DNA from: Nostoc sp. CMAA1605
GTDB lineage: Bacteria > Cyanobacteriota > Cyanobacteriia > Cyanobacteriales > Nostocaceae
Assembly: GCF_021596505.1 (NCBI RefSeq)
Contig: NZ_PJIZ01000023.1
Location: 24,780-88,779, forward strand
DNA length: 64,000 bases
Reading direction: 5' to 3'
The translations under genes and the position numbers were made by a program. Shown here in pieces: positions 1 through 9,443 of this stretch (within the stretch, counting starts at the first letter, position 1; every line of letters begins with the position of its first letter). A model generated the notes under the pieces. That model saw only the letters and a list, made by a program, of their open reading frames with translations, did no database searches and was not told the origin of the DNA.

Positions 1-569
1 TCACGGGGTGCGGTGGCGGCTGTGGGGTTGCTGGGATAGTTGAAATACAGTATCTTGGCTTTTCTTGCCACTTCGTCGGGAATGGCGGTTAAATCAATTA
101 ACCAATTGTTTTCCTCTTTTAAAATCAGGCTGTGGACTTGACCACCCGCAATCACAGGCCCGCGAAAATGGGCGGGATAGGCGGGGGAGGGAACTAAGAC
201 CACATCCCCAGGATTAATGTAGGCGATCGCTAAGTGCGATAATCCTTCCTTAGAACCCAACAATGGCAAAGCTTCACTATCAGGGTCTAGTACCACACCA
301 TAGCGACGCTTATACCAAGTTGTAATCGCACGGCGGAAGTTAGCAGTCCCTTCAAAGGGGGGATAACCGTGATTACTAGGGTCTTGCAAAGCTTTCATCG
401 CCGCTTCCACCACTGGCTGTGGTGTCGCGCCATCGGGATTCCCCATCCCCAAATCAATTAAATCAATGCCTTGTTCTCTAGCCTTAGCTTTTAACTCATC
501 AAGACGGGCAAATACATAGGGTGGTAGTTGCTGTATCCGATCTGCTGGCTTAATCCAATCCAAACTCAT
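1..569 (-). CDS. Class I/II PLP aminotransferase, LL-diaminopimelate/aspartate aminotransferase-like (3' end beyond window)
   Basis: Read from the ATG at 567-569 (MSLDWIKPADRI...) and open to the window edge, so only about the first 189 residues are present. Visible motifs are GMGNPDG near residue 42, GSKEG, the PxYP segment and YPSNPTA near residue 180, which is the NPT motif contacting pyridoxal phosphate in fold-type I aminotransferases. The catalytic lysine lies outside the window. The GMGNPDG opening matches the cyanobacterial branch often labelled LL-diaminopimelate or aspartate aminotransferase, acting in lysine or aspartate metabolism in the cytoplasm. The exact substrate cannot be fixed from this half. 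The 141 bp to the next gene holds only short repeat debris. Confidence 0.8.
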   Translation of the reverse strand, partial: MSLDWIKPADRIQQLPPYVFARLDELKAKAREQGIDLIDLGMGNPDGATPQPVVEAAMKALQDPSNHGYPPFEGTANFRRAITTWYKRRYGVVLDPDSEALPLLGSKEGLSHLAIAYINPGDVVLVPSPAYPAHFRGPVIAGGQVHSLILKEENNWLIDLTAIPDEVARKAKILYFNYPSNPTAATAPR

Positions 570-710
570 TCCTCAACCTCGTCAACCCCTGTGGGGAATT
601 CAAAATACTCTACGAGAAGGCTTGCGCCTACAAAATTCAAAATTCTTTGCACTAGCTTTCAGCAGTCAAAGTAATTTGTAGTTGTGCGTGTTGCTTGCCA
701 GAGGATAGTA

Positions 711-1904
711 TTACGAATTATTCATTTCATTACTTGTTTCCCTGGTGGAGACACGATTAACTAAGTCTCTACTTTCTGTCGGTGCAGTGGTAGAAACCAT
801 CGCCGCCATTAGCTGTTCTAATGCAACCTTAAATGGGAGTCGATGAATATCAGATTCAGGTGCTAATGCGACTTCGGCGGCGGTTTGCAATTCACCCAGG
901 GTAATGTTCCCTAAACCCAAATCTGCTAATTTTTGTGGCAGTCCAATCTCTGCGTAAAACTTTAATAATTGTTGTCTGGATGCGGCTGCTAGTTGATTGC
1001 CTTGTACCATTTCTTCTAAACGCAGCTGCACTAAAATGCCGAAGGCGACTTTTTCCCCGTGGATGCTGCTGTGTCCGGCTATGTGCGTTAACCCGTTATG
1101 CACCGCATGGGCAGCCACAGTGCGACATTGCGCCCCACCCAAGCCACCAATTACCCCAGCTAGTAAAACAGAAGCGTCTACAACTTCTTGCCAAACTTCA
1201 CTCCCTGGATTTTCCAAGGCGGTGGCTGATTTTTGGAATAAAATATCCCGTAAGACTCGCGCCTGTTGGACGGCGGCGATAATTAAAGTCTGTTCTAAAT
1301 GCCCACTGCTAACCGATGCTTCATACCATTTAGCGATCGCATCCCCAATTCCTGCTACTAAAGTATGTGGTGGGGCAGTTTTCACTAAATCGTAGTCCAG
1401 GACAACCAAATCAGGACAGCGAGACAAAGCCACATCATATAAAAATGCCCCCGACTCAGAATAGACATTCGATAAAGCCGTCCAAGCGGCACAGGTAGCG
1501 GCTGAGGTGGGGATAGTAGCGATGGGTAACTGTAATTGATGGGCAACTAATTTGGCTGTATCTAAAGCCTTACCGCCACCCACACCGATAATCACATCGG
1601 CTTTATGTTCTTTTGCGGCTTTTCTCAGTGATTTCAAGCTAGTTTCGGCACAATCTGCACCATAGGAAACAGGGGTGACATAGAGATTGTGCTGTTCTAA
1701 AATTGGCTGTAAAATTTCTTGGGCCATCGCAATAGTGCTATTGCCTGCCACAATTAACGGACGACTGCCTAACTTGGCAATCTCTAAAGCTGCGACGGAC
1801 AATATATTTGACCCACGCATCACTTTGGCAGGGGCTACTGCTAGCGTGAGTAGAGAAGTAGAAGTTTGAGTAGACAAGGCTGGAGTAGATATTTGATTAG
1901 ACAT
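711..1904 (-). CDS. Iron-containing alcohol dehydrogenase / glycerol dehydrogenase family protein
   Basis: A 397-residue protein of normal length for the GldA-like branch of metal-dependent alcohol dehydrogenases. The NAD-binding loop GVGGGKALDTAK lies near residues 107-118. The metal ligands are visible as Asp in GIGDAIAKW, His in AAHAVHNGL and His in IHGEKVAFG, the usual Asp-His-His set. It should catalyse NAD(P)-linked oxidation or reduction of a small polyol or alcohol in the cytosol; the substrate is not determined. The first 30 residues are Ser/Thr-rich and weakly conserved-looking, so a later start (for example MRGSNIL) is possible. It may be co-transcribed with the downstream aminotransferase, but the gap argues for independent expression. 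Confidence 0.82.
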   Translation of the reverse strand: MSNQISTPALSTQTSTSLLTLAVAPAKVMRGSNILSVAALEIAKLGSRPLIVAGNSTIAMAQEILQPILEQHNLYVTPVSYGADCAETSLKSLRKAAKEHKADVIIGVGGGKALDTAKLVAHQLQLPIATIPTSAATCAAWTALSNVYSESGAFLYDVALSRCPDLVVLDYDLVKTAPPHTLVAGIGDAIAKWYEASVSSGHLEQTLIIAAVQQARVLRDILFQKSATALENPGSEVWQEVVDASVLLAGVIGGLGGAQCRTVAAHAVHNGLTHIAGHSSIHGEKVAFGILVQLRLEEMVQGNQLAAASRQQLLKFYAEIGLPQKLADLGLGNITLGELQTAAEVALAPESDIHRLPFKVALEQLMAAMVSTTAPTESRDLVNRVSTRETSNEMNNS

Positions 1905-2340
1905 ATACTCTAGTTTGCCAAAAACCTTGATGTTTCTTAATAAATTTAAATTTATCGCAATAGCTGCTCGGACATAAACACCCCTGTGTTTCTACTGGGA
2001 GGCATTCACGGATACTGCTCATTGTCCATAAATTCAGAAATATCAAAGTTTTGAATAACTATATGGTTTATTAAAGATACCACTGTCAGAATACTCAGGG
2101 AAAGTAAATATTAGAGCGTCTAACGAATTTGATACAGGGTAGGCCGTATGTATATTGCGTGGATGACGCTGTTAAATTCAGTTAGGTAATATCTTAATCT
2201 AAAATTAACAAATATTGTATATCTAAATACAAAAAATAATTTTTTCTTAGGAAACGCTGATAATTAGCGTATGTATACGCGCTGAACTACAAGAGAGTCT
2301 CAAAACCTCAATTGCAGTTCAGTAAACGAGAATAGGTTAA
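1905..2340. other. Intergenic region without a gene
   Basis: AT-rich spacer between the dehydrogenase start and the ycf51 stop. It contains a short palindrome GCGTAT-GT-ATACGC at 2267-2280 and no credible ORF or RNA gene. It should hold the promoter of the dehydrogenase near 1905-2000. Confidence 0.5.
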
Positions 2341-2862
2341 TTAAGCGGCAGATTTAGGTAATTGAGCGAACTTTTCGGGATATATTTCCACGGTTAAATT
2401 TTGGTCTTCACGAGTCACAAGCGATCGCCTAGCTTCACCTAAGTACAATGGAATAGATAAGCCTGGTTCTGGGTGAATAATGGTACGCGCCCGAATTATT
2501 AGCTGATTATCACCATTTCTACCCCCACGCCCGAAAGAATAGAGATTACTAGCAGCTTGCAGTAAGGTAGCTTCTACTTGATCCGGCGAAATCTGCGGTG
2601 AAGTGGCAATAACTGCTTGATTTGAACCATTATCATAAACTAGGGTATATTTAACTGCGCCAGGAATCACGGTACGGCTCAAAGGAACTATCGACAGGCC
2701 AAACAAACCAGCAGTTAGCACCAACATAAAGCCAGTTGTACCTACAAGCCGAAAGCGGATACCCCATTTAAACAAAAAAGCTAATATTGCTAAAGCAGCA
2801 AATACCAGTGTGGCAATACCTGACCATTGAGTGTATTGCAGAAATTCAGCTGTTGTGAGCAT
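2341..2862 (-). CDS. ycf51: Ycf51 family protein (DUF2518)
   Basis: A 173-residue membrane protein recognised as Ycf51, a family shared by cyanobacteria and some red-lineage plastids. It starts MLTTAEFLQYTQWSGIATLV, has two hydrophobic helices at about residues 14-32 and 40-60 (GFMLVLTAGLFGLSIV), and a soluble C-terminal part with the segment RTVIPGAVKYTLVYDNG. Length matches the family. The molecular function is not established; a thylakoid or plasma membrane location is inferred from the two helices. It stands alone, transcribed away from the tnpB element that begins just upstream. Confidence 0.88.
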   Translation of the reverse strand: MLTTAEFLQYTQWSGIATLVFAALAILAFLFKWGIRFRLVGTTGFMLVLTAGLFGLSIVPLSRTVIPGAVKYTLVYDNGSNQAVIATSPQISPDQVEATLLQAASNLYSFGRGGRNGDNQLIIRARTIIHPEPGLSIPLYLGEARRSLVTREDQNLTVEIYPEKFAQLPKSAA

Positions 2863-2935
2863 ACAAATTGGCTACGAATGGCGTTTGATAAACATACCTA
2901 TTTTACATAGCACTTACGAGTCGTGAAGCGTAAAG

Positions 2936-2996
2936 CCCCCAAGTATGAGGCACAAAACTTATTGGTTTTGTGCCTCATACGTCTTTTAAGTGGGGG
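2936..2996. repeat. Long hairpin at the presumed left end of the tnpB element
   Basis: A perfect 16-bp stem (GTATGAGGCACAAAAC, 2943-2958, with its complement 2965-2980) closes a 6-nt loop. An outer CCCCCA/TGGGGG pairing (2936-2941 with 2991-2996) extends it across a bulge. IS200/IS605-type elements carry imperfect palindromes near their ends, so I read this as the left-end structure. No tnpA is present to confirm it and the exact end is not resolved. Confidence 0.5.
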
Positions 2997-3197
2997 ATAT
3001 AAGTTTCGACTACGCTCAACTGCCGCGAATGACCGAACGCCACTTGCTACAAGTCGGCAGAGCCGCCCAACGCGCTGCCTCAGAAATGGGGAACAGCAAG
3101 GAGCTTCACCCCCAAATAATTCTGAACGCAGTTCAGACAATGCGCGGGGTGAGCGAGTTGCTGTTAATAATTTATGTGTATGATTTACAATATATGT

Positions 3198-4418
3198 ATG
3201 ACTCAATCCATATCTGTTAAATGTAAGCTTATAGTCCCCCTTAACTTGTGCGGCGAAATTGACAGCACACTGGAGGGGTTTGCTGATGCCTGTAACCAGA
3301 TATTGGAGGTAGCCAAGCGTGAGAATTGCTGGAATACTACCAAGCTTCACCACAAGGTTTATAAGCCTGTGCGTGAAACGACGGGGCTGAAAGCTAACCA
3401 TGTTTGTCAAGCTATTAGACGAGTTATTGGTAATGCTAAAGCAGTTAAACAGATCCACAAATTTAGACCCACCTCTATCAGTTTGGATGTTCGCACCTTT
3501 GCCTATAAGGAGGAGAGCCAATCTGTAGGGGTGACTTTGATGTGTGGGCGAGTTGAATTTAAGTTGTCCATCGGAGGTTATCAAATTGCGCTGCTGAGGG
3601 GTCAAACTCCGACCAGTGCGACTTTGAAGAAAACCAAGCAGGGGAAATACTTTATCAACTTCGTTGTTGATATCCCAACTCAACCTACGGGCAAAACCCC
3701 TAAAGCTAGCACTGAGCGCAGCCGAAGTGTGATCGGGGTTGATTTGGGCAGGCGAGATATCGCAACTACTTCCACTGGTAAATCGTGGAATGGTAAGCAG
3801 ATTCAATCGGTTCGTGACCGCTACAGCCAGGTCAGGGCTAAAGTTCAATCCAAACGCACTCGGTCGTCTAGGCGACTTCTGAGAAGGCTTTCTGGGAGAG
3901 AACGGAAGTTTCAAGAATGGTTGAACCACAATATTTCTAAGCAACTTGTTCAAGATGCAAAACGAATAAATACAGCATTGGCTTTTGAAGATTTAACTAA
4001 CATCAGGGAGTCTTTGAATCAGAAGCCAAGAAGTAAAACTGAACGCCGCAGAACTAATAATTGGGCGTTCTATCAACTGCGTTTGTTTGTTGGATACAAA
4101 GCGAATATTGCTGGCGTTCCAGTGGTATTCGTGACACCTGCTTACACATCTCAAACTTGTTCGCGCTGCCACCACGTCCACCCGGTCAAGGGTAAGTCGT
4201 ACCGCAGTGGAAAATTTTTTAAGTGTGGACATTGTGGATTTGAACATGATGCTGATATGAATGCGGCTAATAATATTGCTGCTCTTGGGGTGACTTTTGT
4301 AAACTCGCCCGAAATTTCGGGGATTGCTTGTCAATTAGAGGGACAGTTGTCTCTCTTCCCGACAGGCGAAATCTGGGATAAAGCTCCCGCTATAATCGGT
4401 ACTCCGATTGAGCGGTGA
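3198..4418 (+). CDS. tnpB: IS200/IS605-family accessory protein TnpB (RNA-guided endonuclease family)
   Basis: A 406-residue TnpB starting at the ATG at 3198 (MTQSISVKCKLIV); upstream in-frame ATGs at 3174 and 3180 are less likely. The RuvC triad is intact: D182 in GVDLGRRD, E264 in AFEDLTNI and D353 in DADMNAANN. The zinc ribbon has C321/C324 and C343/C346. TnpB family proteins are programmable nucleases guided by an RNA made from the 3' end of their own element. No tnpA transposase lies nearby, so this is a solitary, IS1341-like element. Residues around 172-178 (ASTERSRSV) come from an interspersed repeat (3711-3729) inserted in frame just before the first RuvC motif. The gene is otherwise complete, so it may still be functional. 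Confidence 0.92.
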   Translation: MTQSISVKCKLIVPLNLCGEIDSTLEGFADACNQILEVAKRENCWNTTKLHHKVYKPVRETTGLKANHVCQAIRRVIGNAKAVKQIHKFRPTSISLDVRTFAYKEESQSVGVTLMCGRVEFKLSIGGYQIALLRGQTPTSATLKKTKQGKYFINFVVDIPTQPTGKTPKASTERSRSVIGVDLGRRDIATTSTGKSWNGKQIQSVRDRYSQVRAKVQSKRTRSSRRLLRRLSGRERKFQEWLNHNISKQLVQDAKRINTALAFEDLTNIRESLNQKPRSKTERRRTNNWAFYQLRLFVGYKANIAGVPVVFVTPAYTSQTCSRCHHVHPVKGKSYRSGKFFKCGHCGFEHDADMNAANNIAALGVTFVNSPEISGIACQLEGQLSLFPTGEIWDKAPAIIGTPIER

Positions 4419-4423
4419 GTTGT
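4397..4423 (+). ncRNA. Possible 3' portion of an omega (guide) RNA hairpin at the tnpB end
   Basis: A small stem-loop (ACTCCG, loop ATTGAG, CGG, 2-nt bulge, AGT) overlaps the last tnpB codons and the stop. In characterised TnpB elements the guide RNA is processed from exactly this place. Without a mapped right end or a sister copy the RNA boundaries are guesswork. Confidence 0.25.
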
Positions 4424-4460
4424 TTACACACTACGATTAAAAAGGACTGTTAAATTTTAA

Positions 4461-4477
4461 ATTCGGAGCGCAGCGAA
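4461..4477 (+). repeat. Repeat module supplying the ribosome binding site of the next gene
   Basis: The block GGAGCGCAGCGAA before the GTG at 4478 recurs, with one change, as GGAGTGCAGCGAA before pilT at 60045-60057. In both places the GGAG sits about where a Shine-Dalgarno should be, so an interspersed repeat seems to form the translation start region. Confidence 0.5.
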
Positions 4478-5932
4478 GTGACATCCACATTGCCCGAACC
4501 GCATCATAATGACTCATCCAACTGGGAGGAAGAATTAGATAGTGCCATTTTTAGCTTTGAAGACATTCAAGCAGAACTCAACTATAAACAAGCACAAACG
4601 GCACTGCGTAATCTAGTGGCTAGTCTGGATCTCAGTCCCCAGGAAAAAGCGGGTTTAGAGTCGGAAATTGCTGATTTGGAAACTATGCTGGGAAAATTAG
4701 ACAGTATGGTAGTCCAGATTGCGGCTTTTGGCATGGTGGGCAGGGGTAAATCTTCGCTGTTAAATGCTTTAGTGGGACAATCAGTGTTTGAAACTGGCCC
4801 TTTACATGGTGTGACTCGTACTGCTCAAAGTGTCAATTGGAGTATCAGCGAAGAGGCTATTGGCAAAACAGAACGCGCTTTGCGGGTGACTTTACCAGGT
4901 GTTGGTAAATCCCAGGTGGAATTAATTGATACCCCAGGCTTAGACGAAATCGACGGGGAAACACGCACAGCTTTAGCGGAACAAATAGCAAAACAGGCAG
5001 ATTTAATCCTGTTTGTGATTGCGGGTGATATGACTAAAGTTGAGCAGGTGGCTTTATCACAATTGCGGGAAGCAGGTAAACCGATAATTTTGGTATTTAA
5101 CAAAGTAGACCAATATCCTGAAGCCGATCGCTTGGCAATTTATCGGAAAATTAAAGATGATCGGGTACGGGAATTACTCACACCTTTAGAAATCGTCATG
5201 GCGGCTGCATCGCCATTGGTAAAAACTGCTGTCCGGCGTGCAGATGGGACTAGGGGTGTACAGATGCGTCCTGGTGCGGCGCAGGTGGAAGAGTTAAAGC
5301 TGAAAATCTTAGAGATTTTGCAACGGGAAGGGAAAGCTTTAGTCGCACTCAACACCATGCTTTATGCTGACACAGTAAATGAGCAACTAGTGCAGCGTAA
5401 ATTGCTGATTCGGGAACAGAACGCCAATCAGTTAATTTGGAAAGCAGTCATGGCTAAAGCTGTGGCGATCGCACTCAATCCCGTTACAGTAGTAGATATA
5501 CTGAGTAGTATAGTTATTGATATAGCTTTGATTTTAGGTTTATCCAAACTCTACGGCATCCCTATGACTGAAGCTGGGGCTGTGCAGTTATTACAAAAAA
5601 TTGCCATCAGTATGGGTGGTATCGGAGTTAGTGAATTATTAGCCAACTTGGGTTTAAGTGGCTTGAAAACTTTACTAGGTATCTCTGCATCAGCCACAGC
5701 CGGTTTTGCCCTTGGCCCTTATATTTCCGTAGCTTTAACCCAAGCTGGGGTAGCTGGTGTCTCTTCCTATGGGATTGGACAAGTTACCAAGGTGTATTTA
5801 GCTAATGGCGCAACTTGGGGGCCAGATGGGCCGAAAGCTGTCATTAATCGCATTTTGTCTACTCTAGATGAAGCATCAATTTTAAATCGTATTAAGGATG
5901 AATTGATGCACAAGGTAAAATTCAAAAATTAG
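4478..5932 (+). CDS. Membrane-associated GTPase with Era-like domain and C-terminal DUF697-type region
   Basis: A 484-residue protein with GTG start. After a helical N-terminus, the GTPase domain shows a P-loop GMVGRGKSS near residues 86-94, the G3 motif DTPG near 152 and G4 NKVD near 209. The C-terminal third (about 325-450) is hydrophobic with several potential helices and resembles the DUF697 membrane module that follows such GTPases. The family is known from cyanobacteria and proteobacteria, probably at membranes, with unknown effectors. The start codon lies inside an interspersed repeat module, and the gene follows directly after the tnpB element, so the insertion may have replaced its native leader. 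Confidence 0.8.
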   Translation: MTSTLPEPHHNDSSNWEEELDSAIFSFEDIQAELNYKQAQTALRNLVASLDLSPQEKAGLESEIADLETMLGKLDSMVVQIAAFGMVGRGKSSLLNALVGQSVFETGPLHGVTRTAQSVNWSISEEAIGKTERALRVTLPGVGKSQVELIDTPGLDEIDGETRTALAEQIAKQADLILFVIAGDMTKVEQVALSQLREAGKPIILVFNKVDQYPEADRLAIYRKIKDDRVRELLTPLEIVMAAASPLVKTAVRRADGTRGVQMRPGAAQVEELKLKILEILQREGKALVALNTMLYADTVNEQLVQRKLLIREQNANQLIWKAVMAKAVAIALNPVTVVDILSSIVIDIALILGLSKLYGIPMTEAGAVQLLQKIAISMGGIGVSELLANLGLSGLKTLLGISASATAGFALGPYISVALTQAGVAGVSSYGIGQVTKVYLANGATWGPDGPKAVINRILSTLDEASILNRIKDELMHKVKFKN

Positions 5933-6050
5933 TCAATGGTCAATAGTCAACAGTCAATAGTCAATAGTCAATAGTCAATAGTCAGTGCGGGTGGGTTCAG
6001 TGAGAATTTAACTAAACCTGCTCGTAAAACAGTCAACAGTCAATAGTTAG
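5932..6050. repeat. STRR tract, GTCAATA heptamers
   Basis: Tandem 7-bp units (GTCAATA/GTCAACA) fill 5932-5985 and return at 6030-6048. Such heptameric repeats are typical of heterocystous cyanobacterial genomes. They take up nearly all the leader of argC. Confidence 0.85.
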
Positions 6051-6058
6051 CAATTAGT

Positions 6059-7027
6059 ATGAATAAGCCGAAAATTTTTATTGATGGGGAATCGGGAACT
6101 ACTGGCTTACAGATTTACTCGCGCTTGAATCAACGGGATGATATTGAATTAGTTAGTATTGAACCATCTAAACGCAAGGATGCGACGGAAAGGGCAAAAT
6201 TAATTAATGCGGTTGATGTTTTAATTCTTTGTTTACCTGATGATGCAGCCCGTGAGGCTGTCAGTTTAGTGAATAATGATCAGGTGAAGATTCTCGATGC
6301 TAGTACCGCCTATCGCACGGCTGCGGGTTGGGTTTATGGTTTCCCAGAATTGAATCCAGGACAACGAGAAAAAATCGCTCATGCTCAGTTTGTGAGTAAT
6401 CCTGGCTGTTATCCTACAGGATTTTTAGCTTGCATTCGTCCGTTGATAGCTCAAGGGATTATTCCTCACACCTTCCCCATTACAATTAATGCGGTGTCTG
6501 GTTACTCTGGCGGCGGTAAGAATCTCATCCAAAAATACGATACTTTTCATGAACAGCAAACGGTAGCACATTCTCTTTATCCATACGGTATTTATGGTTT
6601 GCAGTTCGGACATAAACACGTTAAGGAAATGCACCAGCATTCTGGTTTAGCATCACCGCCATTATTTGTCCCCTCTGTGGGAGATTTCGCCCAAGGGATG
6701 TTAGTGCAAATACCCTTACCTCTATGGACTTTAGCTAATCCCCCATCAGGTGAAACAATTCATCAAGCGATCGCACAATACTACGCTGGTGAAAAGTTTG
6801 TCCAGGTAGCACCTTTTAAAGATACCAGTTTACTCAGAGATGGTACTTTCTTGGATGCAATGGCAATGAATGACACAAATATTGTGCAGTTATTCGTCTT
6901 TGCCAATGATGCCACCCAAGAAGCTTTATTAGTAGCGCGTCTCGATAATCTCGGTAAAGGCGCATCCGGCGCAGCCGTCCAAAATCTCAATATTATGTTG
7001 GGTGTTCCCGAAGATTTGGGGATTTGA
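6059..7027 (+). CDS. argC: N-acetyl-gamma-glutamyl-phosphate reductase (type 2)
   Basis: A 322-residue enzyme of the third step of arginine biosynthesis, reducing N-acetylglutamyl phosphate to the semialdehyde with NADPH. The N-terminal Rossmann motif FIDGESGTTGLQI, the catalytic cysteine in SNPGCYPTG near residue 117 and the histidine-bearing HKHVKEM near 183 are all present. The short length and GESGTTGLQI opening place it in the second, shorter ArgC type rather than the roughly 350-residue classical form. It is flanked on both sides by repeat tracts and has no arginine-pathway neighbour, so it is probably a single-gene unit. Confidence 0.93.
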   Translation: MNKPKIFIDGESGTTGLQIYSRLNQRDDIELVSIEPSKRKDATERAKLINAVDVLILCLPDDAAREAVSLVNNDQVKILDASTAYRTAAGWVYGFPELNPGQREKIAHAQFVSNPGCYPTGFLACIRPLIAQGIIPHTFPITINAVSGYSGGGKNLIQKYDTFHEQQTVAHSLYPYGIYGLQFGHKHVKEMHQHSGLASPPLFVPSVGDFAQGMLVQIPLPLWTLANPPSGETIHQAIAQYYAGEKFVQVAPFKDTSLLRDGTFLDAMAMNDTNIVQLFVFANDATQEALLVARLDNLGKGASGAAVQNLNIMLGVPEDLGI

Positions 7028-7216
7028 GGGATTGGGAATAGGGCATGGGGCATAGGGCATGGGGCATTGGGGACTGGGGACTGGGGATTGGGGACTGGGG
7101 ACTGGGGATTGGGGATTGGGGATTGGGGATTGGGGATTGGGGACTGGGATATAGTTATTCTCCCCTACACCCTTACACCCTTACACCCCTACACCCCTAC
7201 ACCCTTACACCCCTAA
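7028..7216. repeat. STRR tracts: GGGGATT/GGGGACT array followed by CCCTTACA/CCCCTACA array
   Basis: Two adjacent low-complexity arrays: 7030-7150 is built of 7-bp units GGGGATT/GGGGACT, and 7160-7216 of 8-bp units of the CCCTTACA type. They separate the convergent argC and channel genes. ORFs across them are artefacts. Confidence 0.9.
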
Positions 7217-7220
7217 TAAA

Positions 7221-8876
7221 TCAACTTTTCTGCTTAAAAGACTCTACCCATTCTCGCATTTGTTCACGGGCGATATCTCTGCCGCCGAGGCCGAAGGCTA
7301 GGGCAATGGCAACGGCGATCGCACCTAGTAATAAGCCAAATGCTAAATTGACAATATCGCTGGCTATGCCAATCTGTTGTAATGCCATTGCGGAAACTAG
7401 GGTGATAATGGAAATCCGCGCTACTTGACCTAAAATCATGGCTTGGCGGTTGCCAGAACTGGTAATGATATTAAAGGCGAGATTGGCTAAAAATAAGCCG
7501 ATGGCGAAGACTACTAAGCCAGCTAAAATTCGTCCAATAATTACCAGAATGCCTGTTACTAAAACCGTTAGTGCTGGAATGTTGAGGATATTAACGGCTG
7601 CTACAGTAGCAAATAATAAAATCCCGACTAACACCACAATCCCAGCAATTTCTGATGGGGTGCGTGTCGCCATTGTGGGGATGTGTGTATCATCTGCGTC
7701 GGTGACAGACTTGGCTTTGGGTACGGGTAAACCCAGAATGGCGAAAATATTATTGAAGCCTAAACTTGTGAGGATGCTGGTGACAATATCTGCTGCAAAC
7801 CGTCCCAGAAAATAGGCGAAAATCAAGATGGCGATCGCTGTGAGGATGGCTGGTAAAACATTGAGAATCTGCTGTAACATGGCGATCGCAGGTACAGAGA
7901 TAGCCTCGATTTTTAAGGCGTTGAGAGAGGCGATCGCGACAGGAATTAAAATCAAGATGTAAACTATTGTCCCTGTAATAGCTGAAAAAGACTGCATCCC
8001 AGCCGCAGGTGACAATCCTAATCTACTACCTAAATGATCAACTCCCGTTGTCGCTAGCAAGTTAGTGACAATTTGTTTAACTACATTCGCTAAAAACCAA
8101 CCAACTCCAGCAATCAGTGTTGCAGCTAAGATATTCGGCAGAATCGAGAGGATTTCTGTAATTAAGGCTTGTATGGGCTGTAATGCTTCCTTGAGTCCCA
8201 AGGTATCGAGAACAGGAATGAGAAACAACAGGAAGATAAACCAATATAAAGCTTGTCCGATGGTTTCACTTAAAGATAAACCCTGAAACTTGAAACTACC
8301 ATCTGATTCATCTTGCTGCAAACGTTCATCCAGTTTCAATGCTTGCAGTCCGCGTCTTGTCACCAACTTGACGATAGTCGCTAAAACCCAAGCCAAACCT
8401 AAAAGTACAGACGCGCCTACTACTTTGGGTAAAAATCCAATGAGTTTTTCGAGAAAACTATTGAGTGGGCGAGAAGCTACCTCTAAGCCTAATGTTTGTA
8501 AGACAGCTACAACTGTTAAAAGGATAATGCTCCAAAAAACAAGACCAGAAATAAATTTTTCAACTTGAGGTACATCCTGACGACCCGTAATTCCAGCCGC
8601 AATGCGATTATCAATATCGGTGTTGTTCAAGACTTTACGTACAACAGCCGCCACACCAGCCGCAACTAACCAGCCGACTAATAAAATTGCCGTTGCCCCT
8701 AGCAATCTCGGTATAAATTGCAGCACTGGCTGTAATATGCCTTGTAAATCAGCCAGACCTTGATTAACCTCCGGTGAGTCTACGGGTAAGTTGGGTGATT
8801 GTGCTAGTAGTTGCGCCCACCTCAATGATACATCTACTCTACTCGTCTGTAATATTCCTGAGAAAATAGTATTCAT
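7221..8876 (-). CDS. Membrane protein with multiple conserved TM-helix repeats (mechanosensitive-channel-related)
   Basis: Read from the ATG at 8876 (MNTIFSGIL), about 551 residues; an in-frame ATG lies further up at 8894. The protein is mostly hydrophobic and built from repeated blocks in which a helix of the type LPxxLxAxxILxxGWxxA is followed by a short amphipathic linker, seen near residues 55-80, 145-170, 240-265, 340-365 and 420-450. This is the pattern of the TM_helix repeat family that accompanies MscS-like channels. A plasma membrane channel or osmotic function is inferred. The C-terminal end ([19 protein letters not shown]) is soluble. Confidence 0.75.
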   Translation of the reverse strand: MNTIFSGILQTSRVDVSLRWAQLLAQSPNLPVDSPEVNQGLADLQGILQPVLQFIPRLLGATAILLVGWLVAAGVAAVVRKVLNNTDIDNRIAAGITGRQDVPQVEKFISGLVFWSIILLTVVAVLQTLGLEVASRPLNSFLEKLIGFLPKVVGASVLLGLAWVLATIVKLVTRRGLQALKLDERLQQDESDGSFKFQGLSLSETIGQALYWFIFLLFLIPVLDTLGLKEALQPIQALITEILSILPNILAATLIAGVGWFLANVVKQIVTNLLATTGVDHLGSRLGLSPAAGMQSFSAITGTIVYILILIPVAIASLNALKIEAISVPAIAMLQQILNVLPAILTAIAILIFAYFLGRFAADIVTSILTSLGFNNIFAILGLPVPKAKSVTDADDTHIPTMATRTPSEIAGIVVLVGILLFATVAAVNILNIPALTVLVTGILVIIGRILAGLVVFAIGLFLANLAFNIITSSGNRQAMILGQVARISIITLVSAMALQQIGIASDIVNLAFGLLLGAIAVAIALAFGLGGRDIAREQMREWVESFKQKS

Positions 8877-9443
8877 CATGTGTAAAAACATCAATATTTA
8901 TAGCGAATTAATCCAGTCATTCCCAGCGATCGCCAACATTAAGTGTTGCAATCATTACTCAGAAACTCCTGGACGAGAAACTCTACAATTTATTAGGGGT
9001 GTAAGGGTTTAAGGGTGTAAGGGTATAGGGGTTGAAAGTGTTAAACAGGTATTTAACAAGAGTCCAACACGGCTGCCCCAAGGAGAAGGACTTTTAACCC
9101 AAGGGTTAGTTTGAGTCTAACTCTCTTCCCCTACACCCCTACACCCCTACACCCGCCCCAACGGGGCTTAGTAAAGACATCTCGGTAAATTCGCCAAAAA
9201 ACGATGCTCCCTATTGTGTTCTATTGTTTTGCGTATTAATTTAGCAGTAAGAATCCATTTTTCATGAACCAGTAGAGTATTTTTTTACTTTTTTCAGTAA
9301 AACTTATACATCAGGGAACAGGAAACAGAGAACAGGAAACAAGCCAAAGACTCTTTTCTTTTTACTTTTACCTTTTACCTTTTACCTTTTGCCTTTCCCA
9401 ATCCCCAGTCCCCAATCCCCAACCCCCAATCCCCAATCCTCCA
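8877..9443. other. Divergent intergenic region with repeat tracts
   Basis: It holds GGGTGTAA-type repeats at 8995-9035, CCCCTACA repeats at 9118-9155 ending in a GCCCC-AAC-GGGGC hairpin (9155-9167), and a 9300-9440 stretch of purine/pyrimidine-biased repeats (ACCTTTTACCTTTTGCC, then CCCCAATC units). No other gene is seen. Confidence 0.6.

Noticed and set aside
2898..3953. 351-codon frame opposite tnpB
   Set aside because: Antisense shadow of tnpB with no family features; the plus-strand frame has the RuvC and zinc motifs.
7030..7216. CRISPR-like appearance of regular repeats (also 24500-24650, 57720-57840)
   Set aside because: Units are 7-8 bp with no unique spacers and no cas genes; these are STRR arrays.
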